Positions 1 through 8,606 of a stretch of 64,000 nucleotides of DNA are shown one piece after another. The notes below the pieces were generated by a model that was not told where the DNA came from, searched no databases, and saw only the letters and a program-made list of their open reading frames with translations. Position numbers and translations under genes: made by a program. The first letter of the stretch is position 1; the number at the start of each line of letters is the position of its first letter. The DNA is from Paraburkholderia nodosa (GTDB lineage Bacteria > Pseudomonadota > Gammaproteobacteria > Burkholderiales > Burkholderiaceae). The stretch lies in NCBI RefSeq assembly GCF_001718195.1, contig NZ_MCNV01000005.1, forward strand, positions 284,062-348,061, in the 5' to 3' direction.

Positions 1-1
1 G

Positions 2-163
2 GCGCGCTGGGCGGAGATCAACCGCGTGACGTTCGAGCCTTCGGACATCGCGACCTTGCAGCGCGAACACAAGATCTTCGTGGATGGCGGCGTGATCGAG
101 GGCGAGTTGCCCGCGGGCCTGTTCGATAGCGCGCCTTACGCCGCGTCGCGATCCATTCACTGA
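2..163 (+). CDS. 3' end of a CDS, possibly ABC transporter substrate-binding protein
   Basis: An open frame enters from the left edge and stops with TGA at 161-163, giving about 53 C-terminal residues that end in AASRSIH. The residues are hydrophilic with no complete domain. The pattern (an amphipathic stretch with FEPSDIATLQ) resembles the tail of NitT/TauT-type periplasmic binding proteins, which would fit the importer genes that follow, but that operon already has its own binding protein at 4029. It lies 38 bases before the next gene on the same strand and could be the upstream member of the same operon. The assignment is weak; only the frame itself is certain. Confidence 0.4.
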   Translation, partial: ARWAEINRVTFEPSDIATLQREHKIFVDGGVIEGELPAGLFDSAPYAASRSIH

Positions 164-201
164 ACCTTCACCTTTACCTGAATTCATTCGGAGTTCGATA
201 C

Positions 202-1230
202 ATGGCAGTTTCCCTCCCATCCACGATGAAAGCGCTCGTGCTGCGCGAACACGGCGATCTGGACCAGCTCGAAGTGGTGAGCAACAAACCGGTGCCCCAG
301 GCGGCGGCCGGTGGCGTGGTGATTCGCGTGCGCGCCTCGTCCTTCAACTATCACGACGTGTTCACCGTGAAGGGCATGCCGGGTATCAAGGTGCCGCTGC
401 CCGTTGTGATTGGCCTCGACATGGCGGGCGAGATCGTCGCGCTGGGCGATGGCGTCGACGGCTGGAAGGTGGGGGACCGCGTGCTCGTCAATCCGCTGAA
501 CCGCGAAAAAGGCCTGATGGGCGAGATGCTCGACGGCGGCATGGCTCAGTATTGCGCGGTCGCCGCCGAGCAACTCATTGCGCTGCCCGAATCCGTGAGC
601 TTCGAGGCGGCCTCGGCATTGCCGGTTGCCTACGGCACGGCGCACCGCATGCTCATCACGCACGAAACGGTGAAGGCGGGCGACCGCGTGCTGATTCTCG
701 GCGCGAGCGGCGGCGTGGGCACGGCTTCACTGCTGCTTGCGAAACAGCTTGGCGCGGAGGTAATAGCCTGCGCGGGCAGCGACGAGAAAGCGGCGCAACT
801 GAAGGCGCTCGGGGCCGACCATGTCGTCAACTATCGCACGACCGACTTCTCGAAGTGGGCGATCGGGCAATACGGCAAGCCGCAACGGCGCAGCCAGGAA
901 GGCGGCGTGGACGTGCTCGTGAACTTCACGGGCGGCGACACATGGGTGCCCTCGCTCAAGTGCGTCAAGCGCGGCGGTACGGTGCTCGTGTGCGGCGCGA
1001 CGGCGGGCCACGACCCGAAGGAAGACCTGCGCTACATCTGGAGCTTTGAGCTGAAGGTGATTGGCTCGAACAGCTTCTACGACGACAACCTGCGCGCGCT
1101 GCTCGACCAGATTGCGCGCGGCGAACTCACGCCCGCCATCGACCGCGTGCTGCCGCTCGATCAGGCCGCCGGGGGCTTGCGGCTGATCCGCGATCGCGAG
1201 GTGCTGGGCAAGGTCGTCGTAAATCCGTAA
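202..1230 (+). CDS. MDR-family alcohol dehydrogenase / NADPH:quinone oxidoreductase
   Basis: Predicted 342-residue medium-chain dehydrogenase/reductase, the usual length for the family. The N-terminal GroES-like half starts at MKALVLREHG; the Rossmann half carries the LGASGGVGTASLLLAKQLGA nucleotide-binding loop near residues 165-184. The four-cysteine structural zinc lobe of classical alcohol dehydrogenases is not visible, so a quinone-reductase or enoyl-reductase-like NADPH enzyme is more likely than a zinc ADH. ATG at 202 follows a GGAG eight bases upstream. It heads a run of overlapping genes for a thioesterase, CoA ligase and ABC importer, which suggests it reduces an intermediate of the imported compound. 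The substrate cannot be read from the sequence. Confidence 0.88.
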   Translation: MAVSLPSTMKALVLREHGDLDQLEVVSNKPVPQAAAGGVVIRVRASSFNYHDVFTVKGMPGIKVPLPVVIGLDMAGEIVALGDGVDGWKVGDRVLVNPLNREKGLMGEMLDGGMAQYCAVAAEQLIALPESVSFEAASALPVAYGTAHRMLITHETVKAGDRVLILGASGGVGTASLLLAKQLGAEVIACAGSDEKAAQLKALGADHVVNYRTTDFSKWAIGQYGKPQRRSQEGGVDVLVNFTGGDTWVPSLKCVKRGGTVLVCGATAGHDPKEDLRYIWSFELKVIGSNSFYDDNLRALLDQIARGELTPAIDRVLPLDQAAGGLRLIRDREVLGKVVVNP

Positions 1231-1251
1231 CCGAGGCATGGGAGAACAAAT

Positions 1252-1698
1252 ATGAGTCTGGAAGCAAGCACGTCCGCCTTGCGGGCTGCGGCGGAAGTTG
1301 AGGCGCGTCTGCGCCGCGGTCCTTATCACGAATGGCTCGGGCTGAAGGTGGTGGCCGTTGCCGAAGGCGAGATCGAACTGACCGCGCAATGGCGCGAGGA
1401 ATGGGTCGTGAACCCTGAAAAGCGCTACACGCATGGCGGTATTCTCGCGGCGCTGGTCGATCTTGCCGCCGACTGGGCGCTCGTCTCGAAGACGGGGCGC
1501 GGCGTGCCGACCATCGACTTGCGCGTCGATTATCACCGTGCGGCGCTGCCCGGCGATTTGCGCGTGAAGGGCAAGGTGATCCGCTTCGGTTCGCAGGTCG
1601 CAACGGCTGAAGCGCAGGTGTTCGACGCGGACGGCAAGCTCGTCGCGAGCGGCCGGGGCGCTTACTCGACAGCAGCCGCGCAGCCGGCACGCCCGTGA
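1252..1698 (+). CDS. PaaI-type hotdog-fold acyl-CoA thioesterase
   Basis: 148 residues, typical for a single hotdog domain. The segment HGGILAALVDLAADWAL at about residues 64-80 matches the helix and active-site loop of PaaI/YbgC-like thioesterases, followed by the conserved strand TIDLRVDYHRAALPGDLRVK. Such enzymes hydrolyse acyl- or aryl-CoA thioesters in the cytosol, often rescuing CoA from dead-end intermediates of aromatic catabolism. Its last codon overlaps the next gene, and a CoA ligase follows two genes later, so a CoA-recycling role in the same pathway is likely. Acyl specificity is unknown. Confidence 0.87.
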   Translation: MSLEASTSALRAAAEVEARLRRGPYHEWLGLKVVAVAEGEIELTAQWREEWVVNPEKRYTHGGILAALVDLAADWALVSKTGRGVPTIDLRVDYHRAALPGDLRVKGKVIRFGSQVATAEAQVFDADGKLVASGRGAYSTAAAQPARP

Positions 1699-2462
1699 TG
1701 CTGACGCTCGACCACCTCGTCATCAACACGCGCTTCGATACCGATGCGGCCGAAGCGCTGTTTCGCGCGCTGGGCTTCACGTTGACGCCGCGCGGCTACC
1801 ACACGCTCGGCTCGATCAATCACGCGATCGTGTTCGACGGCCACTATCTCGAGCTGATCGGCCTGCCCGCCGACGGCTCGGCCACGCGCCCGGAAATTGC
1901 GGCCAGCGCGCTCGGTGCGGACGGGCTCGTCTATCGCACCGACGATCCGCAGCGCACGCTCGACGATCTGTGCGCTGCCGGTTTCAAGGCGACGCCGCCG
2001 CAGCGTTTCTCGCGGCCGGTGGAAGGCCTGGGCGACGCGTGCTTCGTGACCGTGCGCCTCGCGCCGGGTCAGTTGCCGGGTGGCCGCATATATTTTTGCC
2101 AGCACCTGACGCCCGAGTTCGTGTTCCGCGAGGCGTGGCGCAGCCATGCGAACGCCAGCTACGCGCTTGCGTCGCTCCATCTCATCGACGTGCAGAGGGA
2201 AGGCTACGGGCGGCTTGGCGATCCGGCGCCCGGTTTCGATCTCGTCTTTCACAGCCGGGCGGCGTTCGACGCGTATTTCGACGCGCTGGCCGCACACGTG
2301 CCACGGGGCGCGTCGCGTTACGGCGCGATCACGATCCGCTCGCCGCAATGGCGCGCAATAGGTGAGCTTGCAACGAAAGCACAGTTGCCGTTCGTCGTGG
2401 AGGCGGCGCGTAGCGTCGTGGCGCTACCGGGCTTCGATACCTTGCTGGAGTTCGTGCCATGA
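1698..2462 (+). CDS. VOC superfamily glyoxalase-like domain protein
   Basis: About 254 residues beginning LTLDHLVINTRF, the first beta-alpha-beta unit of the glyoxalase/bleomycin-resistance fold; the length and later blocks (YHTLGSINHAIVF, YLELIG) fit the Glyoxalase_3 group (PF13468 type). Members bind a metal through His/Glu residues and act as isomerases, lyases or dioxygenases, so no reaction can be assigned. The ATG at 1698 overlaps the preceding TGA; a GTG at 1695 is an alternative start. The stop overlaps the start of the CoA ligase (ATGA), indicating translational coupling and a shared pathway. Confidence 0.8.
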   Translation: MLTLDHLVINTRFDTDAAEALFRALGFTLTPRGYHTLGSINHAIVFDGHYLELIGLPADGSATRPEIAASALGADGLVYRTDDPQRTLDDLCAAGFKATPPQRFSRPVEGLGDACFVTVRLAPGQLPGGRIYFCQHLTPEFVFREAWRSHANASYALASLHLIDVQREGYGRLGDPAPGFDLVFHSRAAFDAYFDALAAHVPRGASRYGAITIRSPQWRAIGELATKAQLPFVVEAARSVVALPGFDTLLEFVP

Positions 2463-4024
2463 GCGAGCCGCTGAATCTGGGCGACCTGATCGATCACGCC
2501 GCCGATCCCGGCGAACTTGCTCTCGTCGAACTCGACGAGGCCGGGGCGCCAGTGCACTACACCTACGGCGAGCTGGGTACACTGGCCAACCGCGTGGCGG
2601 CTGCGCTCGCGGCCCGCTACCCGCGCGGCGAACGCGTGGCGGTGCTGGCCGCAAACTCGGCGCATTACGTGGCGACGGTGCTTGGCATCATGCAGGCGGG
2701 TCTTGTCGCCGTGCCCGTCAACTTTCGTTTTCCGCGCGGGCTCATTGCCGATGTGATCGCGGACAGCGGCGCGCGGCTCGTGTTCTGCGACGCGAAGCGT
2801 GTGGCGGACGTGCCGCCCGCGCTCGCTGCCATTTTTTTCGATGCGCGGGCAATGAACCAGACGGAAAGCCTGCCGGACAACGCCGCGCCGTTTTCGTCGT
2901 TCGTCGCGAACGAGCGCACAACGCCTTTCGAAGCCGTGGTTCCGCAAGCGGACGAGCCCGCACTCATTCTCTACACCTCGGGCTCGACAGGGCGGCCGAA
3001 GGGCGTCGTGCTTTCACATCGAAGCCATCTGTGGGTCGTGCGCACGCGGCTGCAATCACAGCCGCTCGCGGGCGAGCGCGTGCTGATCGCTGCGCCGCTC
3101 TTTCACATGAACGCGCTCGCGCTGGCGTTTCTCGCGCTGTCCGCGCGTGCGACGACGGTAATGCTGCCGCAGTTCGACGCGAAGCACTACATCCGCGCGA
3201 TTGCCGGCTGGCGTTGCACGTGGCTCACGGCGGTGCCGCCCATGATCGCGATGATGCTGCGAGAGCGCGAACTGCTGGCGCAAAGCGATCTTTCCTCGGT
3301 GCGCTATGTACGGATGGGCTCGGCGCCCGTGAGTGCCGCGCTCCAGGAGCAGATCCGCGCGTTGCTGCCGAACGCGCGCGTGATCAACGCATATGGCACG
3401 ACGGAAGGCGGCCCGGTGGTGTTCGGACCACATCCGCAGGGCTTACCCACACCGTCGCTCTCGGTCGGCGCGGCGCACCCGCTGGTGGCGTTGCGGCTCA
3501 TCGACGAAAGCGGTGCGGAGTCTGACCACGGCGAATTGTTTCTGCGCAGCCCCGCGCTGATGAACGGCTACCACAACCGCCCGGAGCTGCGCGCGCCGCT
3601 CACGCCCGACGGCTACTATCGCACGGGCGATGTCTTCCAGCGCGACGCCGAAGGCTTTTATACCTTCGTCGGCCGCCGTGACGACATGTTCGTGTGCGGT
3701 GGCGAGAACATCTATCCGGGCGAAGTCGAGCGTGTGCTCGAGCGTCATTCCGCCGTTGCGCAGGCTTACGTAGTGCCGGTGCCTGACGAGATCAAGGGCG
3801 AGAAGCCCGTGGCGTTCGTCGTGCTCAAGGCCGGTGCGCAGGCGGACGAGGAGACGCTCAAGCGCCACGCGCTGGAGCAGGCCCCGGCGTTCCAGCATCC
3901 GCGCCGGGTGTGGTTCGTGGAAACCGTGCCGGTTGCCTCGACGAACAAGATCGACCGAGCCGCGCTCAAGGCCGAAGCGGCGCGCCGCCTCGCCGCCGTA
4001 GCGGCCTCTCACACGGAACAGTGA
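2459..4024 (+). CDS. AMP-binding acyl-CoA synthetase / CoA ligase
   Basis: 521-residue ANL-superfamily enzyme that should activate a carboxylic acid to its CoA thioester through an acyl-adenylate. Visible core motifs are the P-loop-like YTSGSTGRPKGV at residues 172-183, the adenine-binding YGTTEGG, the hinge YRTGDVF, and the C-terminal catalytic lysine in TNKIDRAALK. Length is normal for class I acyl-CoA ligases. It starts inside the ATGA overlap with the VOC gene and is followed four bases later by an ABC binding protein. This arrangement links import of an organic acid with its CoA activation. The acyl-binding pocket does not reveal the substrate. Confidence 0.92.
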   Translation: MSEPLNLGDLIDHAADPGELALVELDEAGAPVHYTYGELGTLANRVAAALAARYPRGERVAVLAANSAHYVATVLGIMQAGLVAVPVNFRFPRGLIADVIADSGARLVFCDAKRVADVPPALAAIFFDARAMNQTESLPDNAAPFSSFVANERTTPFEAVVPQADEPALILYTSGSTGRPKGVVLSHRSHLWVVRTRLQSQPLAGERVLIAAPLFHMNALALAFLALSARATTVMLPQFDAKHYIRAIAGWRCTWLTAVPPMIAMMLRERELLAQSDLSSVRYVRMGSAPVSAALQEQIRALLPNARVINAYGTTEGGPVVFGPHPQGLPTPSLSVGAAHPLVALRLIDESGAESDHGELFLRSPALMNGYHNRPELRAPLTPDGYYRTGDVFQRDAEGFYTFVGRRDDMFVCGGENIYPGEVERVLERHSAVAQAYVVPVPDEIKGEKPVAFVVLKAGAQADEETLKRHALEQAPAFQHPRRVWFVETVPVASTNKIDRAALKAEAARRLAAVAASHTEQ

Positions 4025-4028
4025 CCTC

Positions 4029-5117
4029 ATGAAAACACGACGTATTGTTGCCGCCTGGCTTGCCGTTGCCGGCACGTCGCTGCTCGCGCTCGCCGCGAGC
4101 GACGCGCACGCGCTCGACACCGTCACCGTTGGACTCGCGATTCCCGCCGCCGTCCACGATGGCGCGCCCTACGCGGCCGCCGACAAGCTCGGCCTCTTCA
4201 GGAACGAAGGGCTCGACGTGAAGCTCGTCGTGTTCCAGGGCGCGGGCGCGCTCATTCCGCAGGTGGCAAGCAAGCGCGTCACGTTCGGCTACCCGACTGC
4301 CGAGCCGTTGCTGTCGAGCTACCTGAACGGCGGCACGCCCCCGCCGGTGCGCTACTTCTACAACGGCGTGCCCGCGAACACGATGGAATTCGCGGTGCTC
4401 GCCAGTTCGCCGGTAAAGATGCTCGCCGACCTCAAGGACAAGAAGATCGGTGTCGGCGCGCTCACGTGGGGCACGATTCCGGGCGGCCGCGCGGCGCTGC
4501 GCGAGGCGGGGCTCGAGCCGGGCAAGAATGTCGACTACGTTGCCGTCGGTTCGCTCGGCGCGGGATTTCACGCGCTGAAGACGGGCGCTGTGGACGCGCT
4601 GAACTTCAACAGCAGTTGGGACGACATGCTCGAACTCTCGGGCACGCCGATCCGGCGCATCCGCTACCCGGCCGTGTTCGACGCGACGGCGGGCAACGGT
4701 TTCATCGCCCATCGCGATACGTTCGCCGAGCGGCCGGACCTGATCGAGCGTTTTGGCCGCGCCTACACAGAAGCGCAGATCGTCTGCGACGCGAATCCCG
4801 CGTTCTGCGTGAAGGCGTTCTGGGAGGAGCATCCCGAATCGAAGCCGCAGGGCGACGAAGCGCAGAACCTGCGCGTGGCCGAAGAACTGCTCAAACGCCG
4901 GCTCGACCGCGTGCTGCGCACCGCCGACGGCAAGCCGCGCCAGCCCGGTGCGTACGACCTGCCGGCCGTGCGCGCGAACCTCGCGCAGATGCAGCATGTG
5001 GGCGAGTTTGCGCAGGGCAACGTGCCGCTCGATCAACTGTTCACGAACCAGTTCGTGGCCGCCTTCAGCCACTTCGACGAGGCCGCACTGCGCGAACGCG
5101 CCCGGCAACTGCCATGA
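4029..5117 (+). CDS. NitT/TauT-type ABC transporter substrate-binding protein
   Basis: 362 residues with a Sec signal peptide (basic MKTRR, a hydrophobic core, then a cleavage-like AHA near residue 28). The mature part begins with VTVGLAIPAAVHDGAPY and contains LGLFRNEGLDVKLV, the lobe-1 pattern of NMT1/SsuA-like proteins. It would capture the ligand in the periplasm for the permease at 7158 and the ATPase at 6406. Ligands of this family include sulfonates, nitrate, thiamine precursors, phthalates and other aromatic acids; the adjacent CoA ligase favours a carboxylate. The stop overlaps the start of the hydrolase gene. Confidence 0.88.
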   Translation: MKTRRIVAAWLAVAGTSLLALAASDAHALDTVTVGLAIPAAVHDGAPYAAADKLGLFRNEGLDVKLVVFQGAGALIPQVASKRVTFGYPTAEPLLSSYLNGGTPPPVRYFYNGVPANTMEFAVLASSPVKMLADLKDKKIGVGALTWGTIPGGRAALREAGLEPGKNVDYVAVGSLGAGFHALKTGAVDALNFNSSWDDMLELSGTPIRRIRYPAVFDATAGNGFIAHRDTFAERPDLIERFGRAYTEAQIVCDANPAFCVKAFWEEHPESKPQGDEAQNLRVAEELLKRRLDRVLRTADGKPRQPGAYDLPAVRANLAQMQHVGEFAQGNVPLDQLFTNQFVAAFSHFDEAALRERARQLP

Positions 5118-6409
5118 GCGCGCGCATCGAGGTGACGCCGCGCGTCGCGCGGATCGACGTGGCCCGGCGCATCGTGCTCGCGGGCTTCGGCACGCATGCG
5201 CAGGTGGAGTTGACCGCGCGGCTCGCCATGCCCGATGGCAGCGAGTGGGTCAGTACGAACCGCTTCGCGGCCGACGGCAATGGCCGCGTCGACGTGAGCC
5301 AGGCCGCGCCGGTGTCGGGCGACTACGCGGGCAGCGGCGTGCAGCCGATGGGCATCGTCTGGTCGATGCAGTGCGTGAGCCAGCCGATGCGGCCCGAAAG
5401 CATCGAGCCCCTGACGATCCGGCTCGAGGCGCGTGACACGGCAGGCGCGAACGCCACGGCGGACTTCGTGCAGCAGTATCTGGCCGAAGGCGTCACGCGC
5501 CGCGAAATTCGCGAGGCGGGCGTGGTCGGCACGCTGTTCACGCCGGCAACGCCTGGGCCGCATCCGGCAGTGGTCGTGCTGAACGGGTCGGGCGGCGGTA
5601 TCAACGAGCCGCGTGCGGCGCTCTATGCCGCCCACGGGTACGCCGCGCTCGCACTCGGCTATTTCAACGCGCCGGGTTTGCCCAGCGCGATCTCGCGCAC
5701 GCCGCTCGAATACTTCGCGTCCGCGCTCGACTGGCTGCGCGCAAGCGTGCGGCCCGAGAACCGCTTCGTGGCCGTGGCGGGGCAGTCGCGCGGCGGCGAG
5801 CTGGCCTTGCTGCTGGCGGCAACGTGGCCTGAGCGTGTCTCGGCCGTGATCGGCTATGTGCCCAGCGCCGTGCTGCACGGCACGCTGCGCGCGGGCGCGC
5901 CGGGCGAGCCGCCGGATGCGGTGGCGTGGACGCTCGATGGGCGGCCGCTCGCGCATGTCTGGGAAAACAACGCGCAGGCGGACTGGTCCGCATTCCGGCA
6001 TCCTCCCGCGCCTGGCGCACCGGTGCGCCAGGCGCCGGCCTTCGAATCCACGCTACGCGACGCCGCGGCCGTGGCGCGTGCGCGGATTCCCGTGGAGCGC
6101 ATTGCGGGGCCCATCCTGCTCATTTCGGGCACCGACGACGGCTTCTGGCCATCGTCGCGCTACGCCGACACGATTACCGCGGACCTGCGCGCACGCGGCT
6201 TCGCGCACCCTGTCGAGCATTTGCGCTACGAAGGCGCGGGCCATTCGATCCTGTTCCCGCATACGCCGACCACGCAGATCGCGCGCGTTCACCCGGTTGC
6301 GGGCGTGCCGATCACGGCGGGCGGCACGCCGGCGGCGAATGCCCGCGCAAACGAGGCATCGTGGTCGAGCGTATTGCAGTTTCTCGACGAAGCGAGGCGC
6401 ACGCGATGA
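5114..6409 (+). CDS. BAAT-like acyl-CoA thioesterase / acyltransferase (alpha/beta hydrolase)
   Basis: 431 residues in two parts. The N-terminal ~130 residues resemble the acyl-CoA thioester hydrolase/BAAT N-terminal beta domain (VELTARLAMPDGSEW, GIVWSMQC). The C-terminal part is a dienelactone-hydrolase/BAAT alpha/beta hydrolase with nucleophile elbow GQSRGGE, an acid in ISGTDDGFW and histidine in GAGHSILFPH. Eukaryotic relatives hydrolyse acyl-CoAs or transfer the acyl group to glycine or taurine; the bacterial homologues are poorly characterised. It carries a Ser nucleophile where the mammalian amino acid transferase BAAT uses Cys, so hydrolysis is the safer prediction. It sits between the binding-protein and ATPase genes with 4-bp overlaps on both sides, an unusual place for an enzyme. 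Confidence 0.82.
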   Translation: MSARIEVTPRVARIDVARRIVLAGFGTHAQVELTARLAMPDGSEWVSTNRFAADGNGRVDVSQAAPVSGDYAGSGVQPMGIVWSMQCVSQPMRPESIEPLTIRLEARDTAGANATADFVQQYLAEGVTRREIREAGVVGTLFTPATPGPHPAVVVLNGSGGGINEPRAALYAAHGYAALALGYFNAPGLPSAISRTPLEYFASALDWLRASVRPENRFVAVAGQSRGGELALLLAATWPERVSAVIGYVPSAVLHGTLRAGAPGEPPDAVAWTLDGRPLAHVWENNAQADWSAFRHPPAPGAPVRQAPAFESTLRDAAAVARARIPVERIAGPILLISGTDDGFWPSSRYADTITADLRARGFAHPVEHLRYEGAGHSILFPHTPTTQIARVHPVAGVPITAGGTPAANARANEASWSSVLQFLDEARRTR

Positions 6410-7161
6410 CGGCCAGCGCCTTTCAGGCCGAGGGCGTCTCGGTCCGCTACCGCACGCGCACGGGCGCCATCGACGCGCTGCTCGATGTCGACCTGCGTAT
6501 AGCGGAGGGCGAGTTCGTCGCGCTGCTGGGGCCTTCCGGCTGTGGCAAGTCCACGCTGCTGAAAGTGGCGGCCGCCCTGATCGCGCCGACGTCAGGGCGT
6601 GCGAGCGTGGGCGGCGCGCCGCTGGCGAAGCCGGGCCGCCAGGTGGGCGTGGCGTTCCAGAAGCCGAACCTGCTGCCGTGGCGCAACGTGCTCGACAACG
6701 TGCTGTTGCCCGCGCACACACTGGGTTTGGCGATGGAGAGTGCGCGGGGAAGGGCGGCCGAACTGTTGAAGCTCGTCGGCCTCGATGCTTTCGCGCACAA
6801 CTATCCCGCCGAGCTTTCGGGCGGCATGCAGCAGCGCGTGGGCATCGCCCGCATGCTGCTACACGATCCCGAACTCCTGCTGATGGATGAACCGTTTGCC
6901 GCGCTCGACGCGCTCACGCGCGAGCGGCTCACGCTGGAGTTGCAGCGCATCTGGCTCGCGCAGCGCAAGTCGGTGCTGTTCATCACGCACAGTATTCCCG
7001 AAGCGGTTTTCCTGGCTGACCGCGTGCTCGTCATGTCGGCGCGGCCGGGCCGCATCGTCGACGAACTGGCCGTGCCGCTCGCGCGCCCGCGCGATGGGGA
7101 TACGCTCAGTTCGGCGGCATTCGTCGAGGCGTGCGCGTATTTGCGGAGGCATTTCCAATGA
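6406..7161 (+). CDS. ABC transporter ATP-binding protein (NitT/TauT family)
   Basis: 251-residue nucleotide-binding subunit. Walker A is GPSGCGKST at residues 42-50, the Q-loop is in FQKPNLLPW, the signature is LSGGMQQRVGIARML, Walker B is LLLMDEPFAALDA and the H-loop is ITHSIPEA. These variants are typical of SsuB/TauB/NrtD-type importers. It overlaps the hydrolase upstream and the permease downstream by ATGA junctions, so the three should be translated together and form one importer with the binding protein at 4029. Confidence 0.93.
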   Translation: MTASAFQAEGVSVRYRTRTGAIDALLDVDLRIAEGEFVALLGPSGCGKSTLLKVAAALIAPTSGRASVGGAPLAKPGRQVGVAFQKPNLLPWRNVLDNVLLPAHTLGLAMESARGRAAELLKLVGLDAFAHNYPAELSGGMQQRVGIARMLLHDPELLLMDEPFAALDALTRERLTLELQRIWLAQRKSVLFITHSIPEAVFLADRVLVMSARPGRIVDELAVPLARPRDGDTLSSAAFVEACAYLRRHFQ

Positions 7162-7949
7162 AGGCTCTACGAACCCGCGGCGGGTTGCCCGCTGTGTTCT
7201 ACCCGCTCGCGAGTCTTGCGGCGGCCGTGGCCTGCTGGCAGGCCATCGTGGTGGGCTGGTCGATCCCCGACTATGTACTGCCCGCGCCAGCAGAAGTCTG
7301 GAAGGCGCTCGCTACGGGCTTCGCGGACGGCACGCTCTGGCCGCACATCGGCGCGACGCTGGGCGAGACCCTGCTCGGCTATGCAATCGGCAGCGTGCTC
7401 GCCGTCGTGACCGGCGCGGTGCTGGCGGAATCGCGCGTGTTCGAGCGCTTCGTGTTTCCGCTGCTGGCTGGTTTGCAGGCCATGCCGAAGGTTGCGCTCG
7501 GGCCGATCATACTGGTCTGGTGCGGTTACGGCAGTGCCTCGAAAGTGGTCCTCGTCGTGCTGGTCTGCTTTTTTCCGCTGTTCGTGAATACCGTGAACGG
7601 CCTGAAACGCGCCGATCCCGACCTGCTCGATGCCTGCCGCGCGTTTTCGGCGTCGCGCGCCTTTTTGTTCTTTCATGTGAAGCTGCCTTGCGCCGCGCCC
7701 GAGATTTTCAGTGGCCTGCAGATCGGCGTGTCGCTCGCGCTGATTGGCGCGGTGGTGGGCGAGTTTCTCTCTTCGCAGCGCGGGCTCGGCTATCTGATCA
7801 GCTCGGCTTCGGTAAACATGAGCGTCGCGACGATGTTCGCGGGCGTGGTGCTGCTGGCCGTGATAGGCGTGAGCGGCGCGCAGTGCGTGCGCGCCGTGCA
7901 GCGCCACGTGGTGTTCTGGGAACGCAGTGACGGCGACGCGCGCGGCTGA
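7158..7949 (+). CDS. ABC transporter permease (NitT/TauT family)
   Basis: 263 residues with about six hydrophobic segments and the BPD_transp_1 cytoplasmic loop near the middle of the C-terminal half (the region DPDLLDACRAF followed by FFHVKLPCAAPEIFSGL), which docks the ATPase. Family motifs ALIGAVVGEF and GLGYLI are present. ATG at 7158 overlaps the ATPase stop; an upstream start would extend into that gene and was not chosen. It is the last recognisable gene of the operon begun at 202. Confidence 0.91.
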   Translation: MKALRTRGGLPAVFYPLASLAAAVACWQAIVVGWSIPDYVLPAPAEVWKALATGFADGTLWPHIGATLGETLLGYAIGSVLAVVTGAVLAESRVFERFVFPLLAGLQAMPKVALGPIILVWCGYGSASKVVLVVLVCFFPLFVNTVNGLKRADPDLLDACRAFSASRAFLFFHVKLPCAAPEIFSGLQIGVSLALIGAVVGEFLSSQRGLGYLISSASVNMSVATMFAGVVLLAVIGVSGAQCVRAVQRHVVFWERSDGDARG

Positions 7950-8099
7950 ATAGAGTGATCGTCGACGCAAAGCGCGGGTTCGTCATGGGCACGTATATGA
8001 GCGTCGCGGTTAAGCAAGGCTTTTGCTGGGGAGACTCCTGGCCGCAGATACAAGCCACGGGGCAGGCGCTCACCGGGCCTGGAAGGCACGGTCGACCAA

Positions 8100-8606
8100 A
8101 TGGCTCGAATCGGTGACAATCTCCTGGACAACGCAAAAATCCGTCCAGCGCGAATGATTATGGAAATCAGAGACAGTGCCGCCGAACCTGTCTGGATGCC
8201 GTTGGCGATTGCCGAATGTGGCGTCAGACGTTTTCCGGTCGGCGAAACCAATCCACGGATAGTCGAATATAACAACCTGACAAACCTCGCTGGCTACGAC
8301 GACAAGATCTCCTGGTGTTCCTCATTTATTAACTGGTGCCTGGCAGGTGCAGGAGTTCGGGGGACGCGATCAGCCTTGGCTCGGTCCTGGCTTGATTGGG
8401 GCGTCGCCCTTGATGGCCCGGTCTATGGCTGCGTGACTGTGTTGATGCGCGACGATCCGACAAGCTGGAAGGGACATGTAGGCTTCTACCTTCGCCACGA
8501 CGAAGCGTTCATTTATCTCCTTGGTGGAAACCAGTTGGATGAGGTTCGCGAGCTAGCTTATCCGGTTGCCTCGGTGCTCGGCTATAGGTGGCCAGAGCCT
8601 TCCTGA
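8100..8606 (+). CDS. TIGR02594-family CHAP/NlpC-like peptidase-fold protein
   Basis: 168 residues. The C-terminal ~140 match the TIGR02594 pattern: a WMPLAIAECGV helix, NPRIVEYN, the nucleophile-type cysteine in SWCSSFINWC, ARSWLDWG, and a histidine in GHVGFY followed by LGGNQ, giving a Cys-His-Asn set as in CHAP/NlpC papain-like amidases. Such proteins cleave peptidoglycan stem peptides in phages, secretion systems or as stand-alone proteins. No signal peptide is seen. The start is uncertain: ATG 8100 is used, ATG 8154 or 8160 would remove an N-terminus that lacks family similarity. It has no obvious partner genes and the surrounding DNA is degraded. Confidence 0.72.
   Translation: MARIGDNLLDNAKIRPARMIMEIRDSAAEPVWMPLAIAECGVRRFPVGETNPRIVEYNNLTNLAGYDDKISWCSSFINWCLAGAGVRGTRSALARSWLDWGVALDGPVYGCVTVLMRDDPTSWKGHVGFYLRHDEAFIYLLGGNQLDEVRELAYPVASVLGYRWPEPS

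Noticed and set aside
184..2947. Long minus-strand reading frames opposite the first operon genes
   Set aside because: They are arginine/histidine-rich shadows caused by high GC3 in the true plus-strand genes and have no family pattern.
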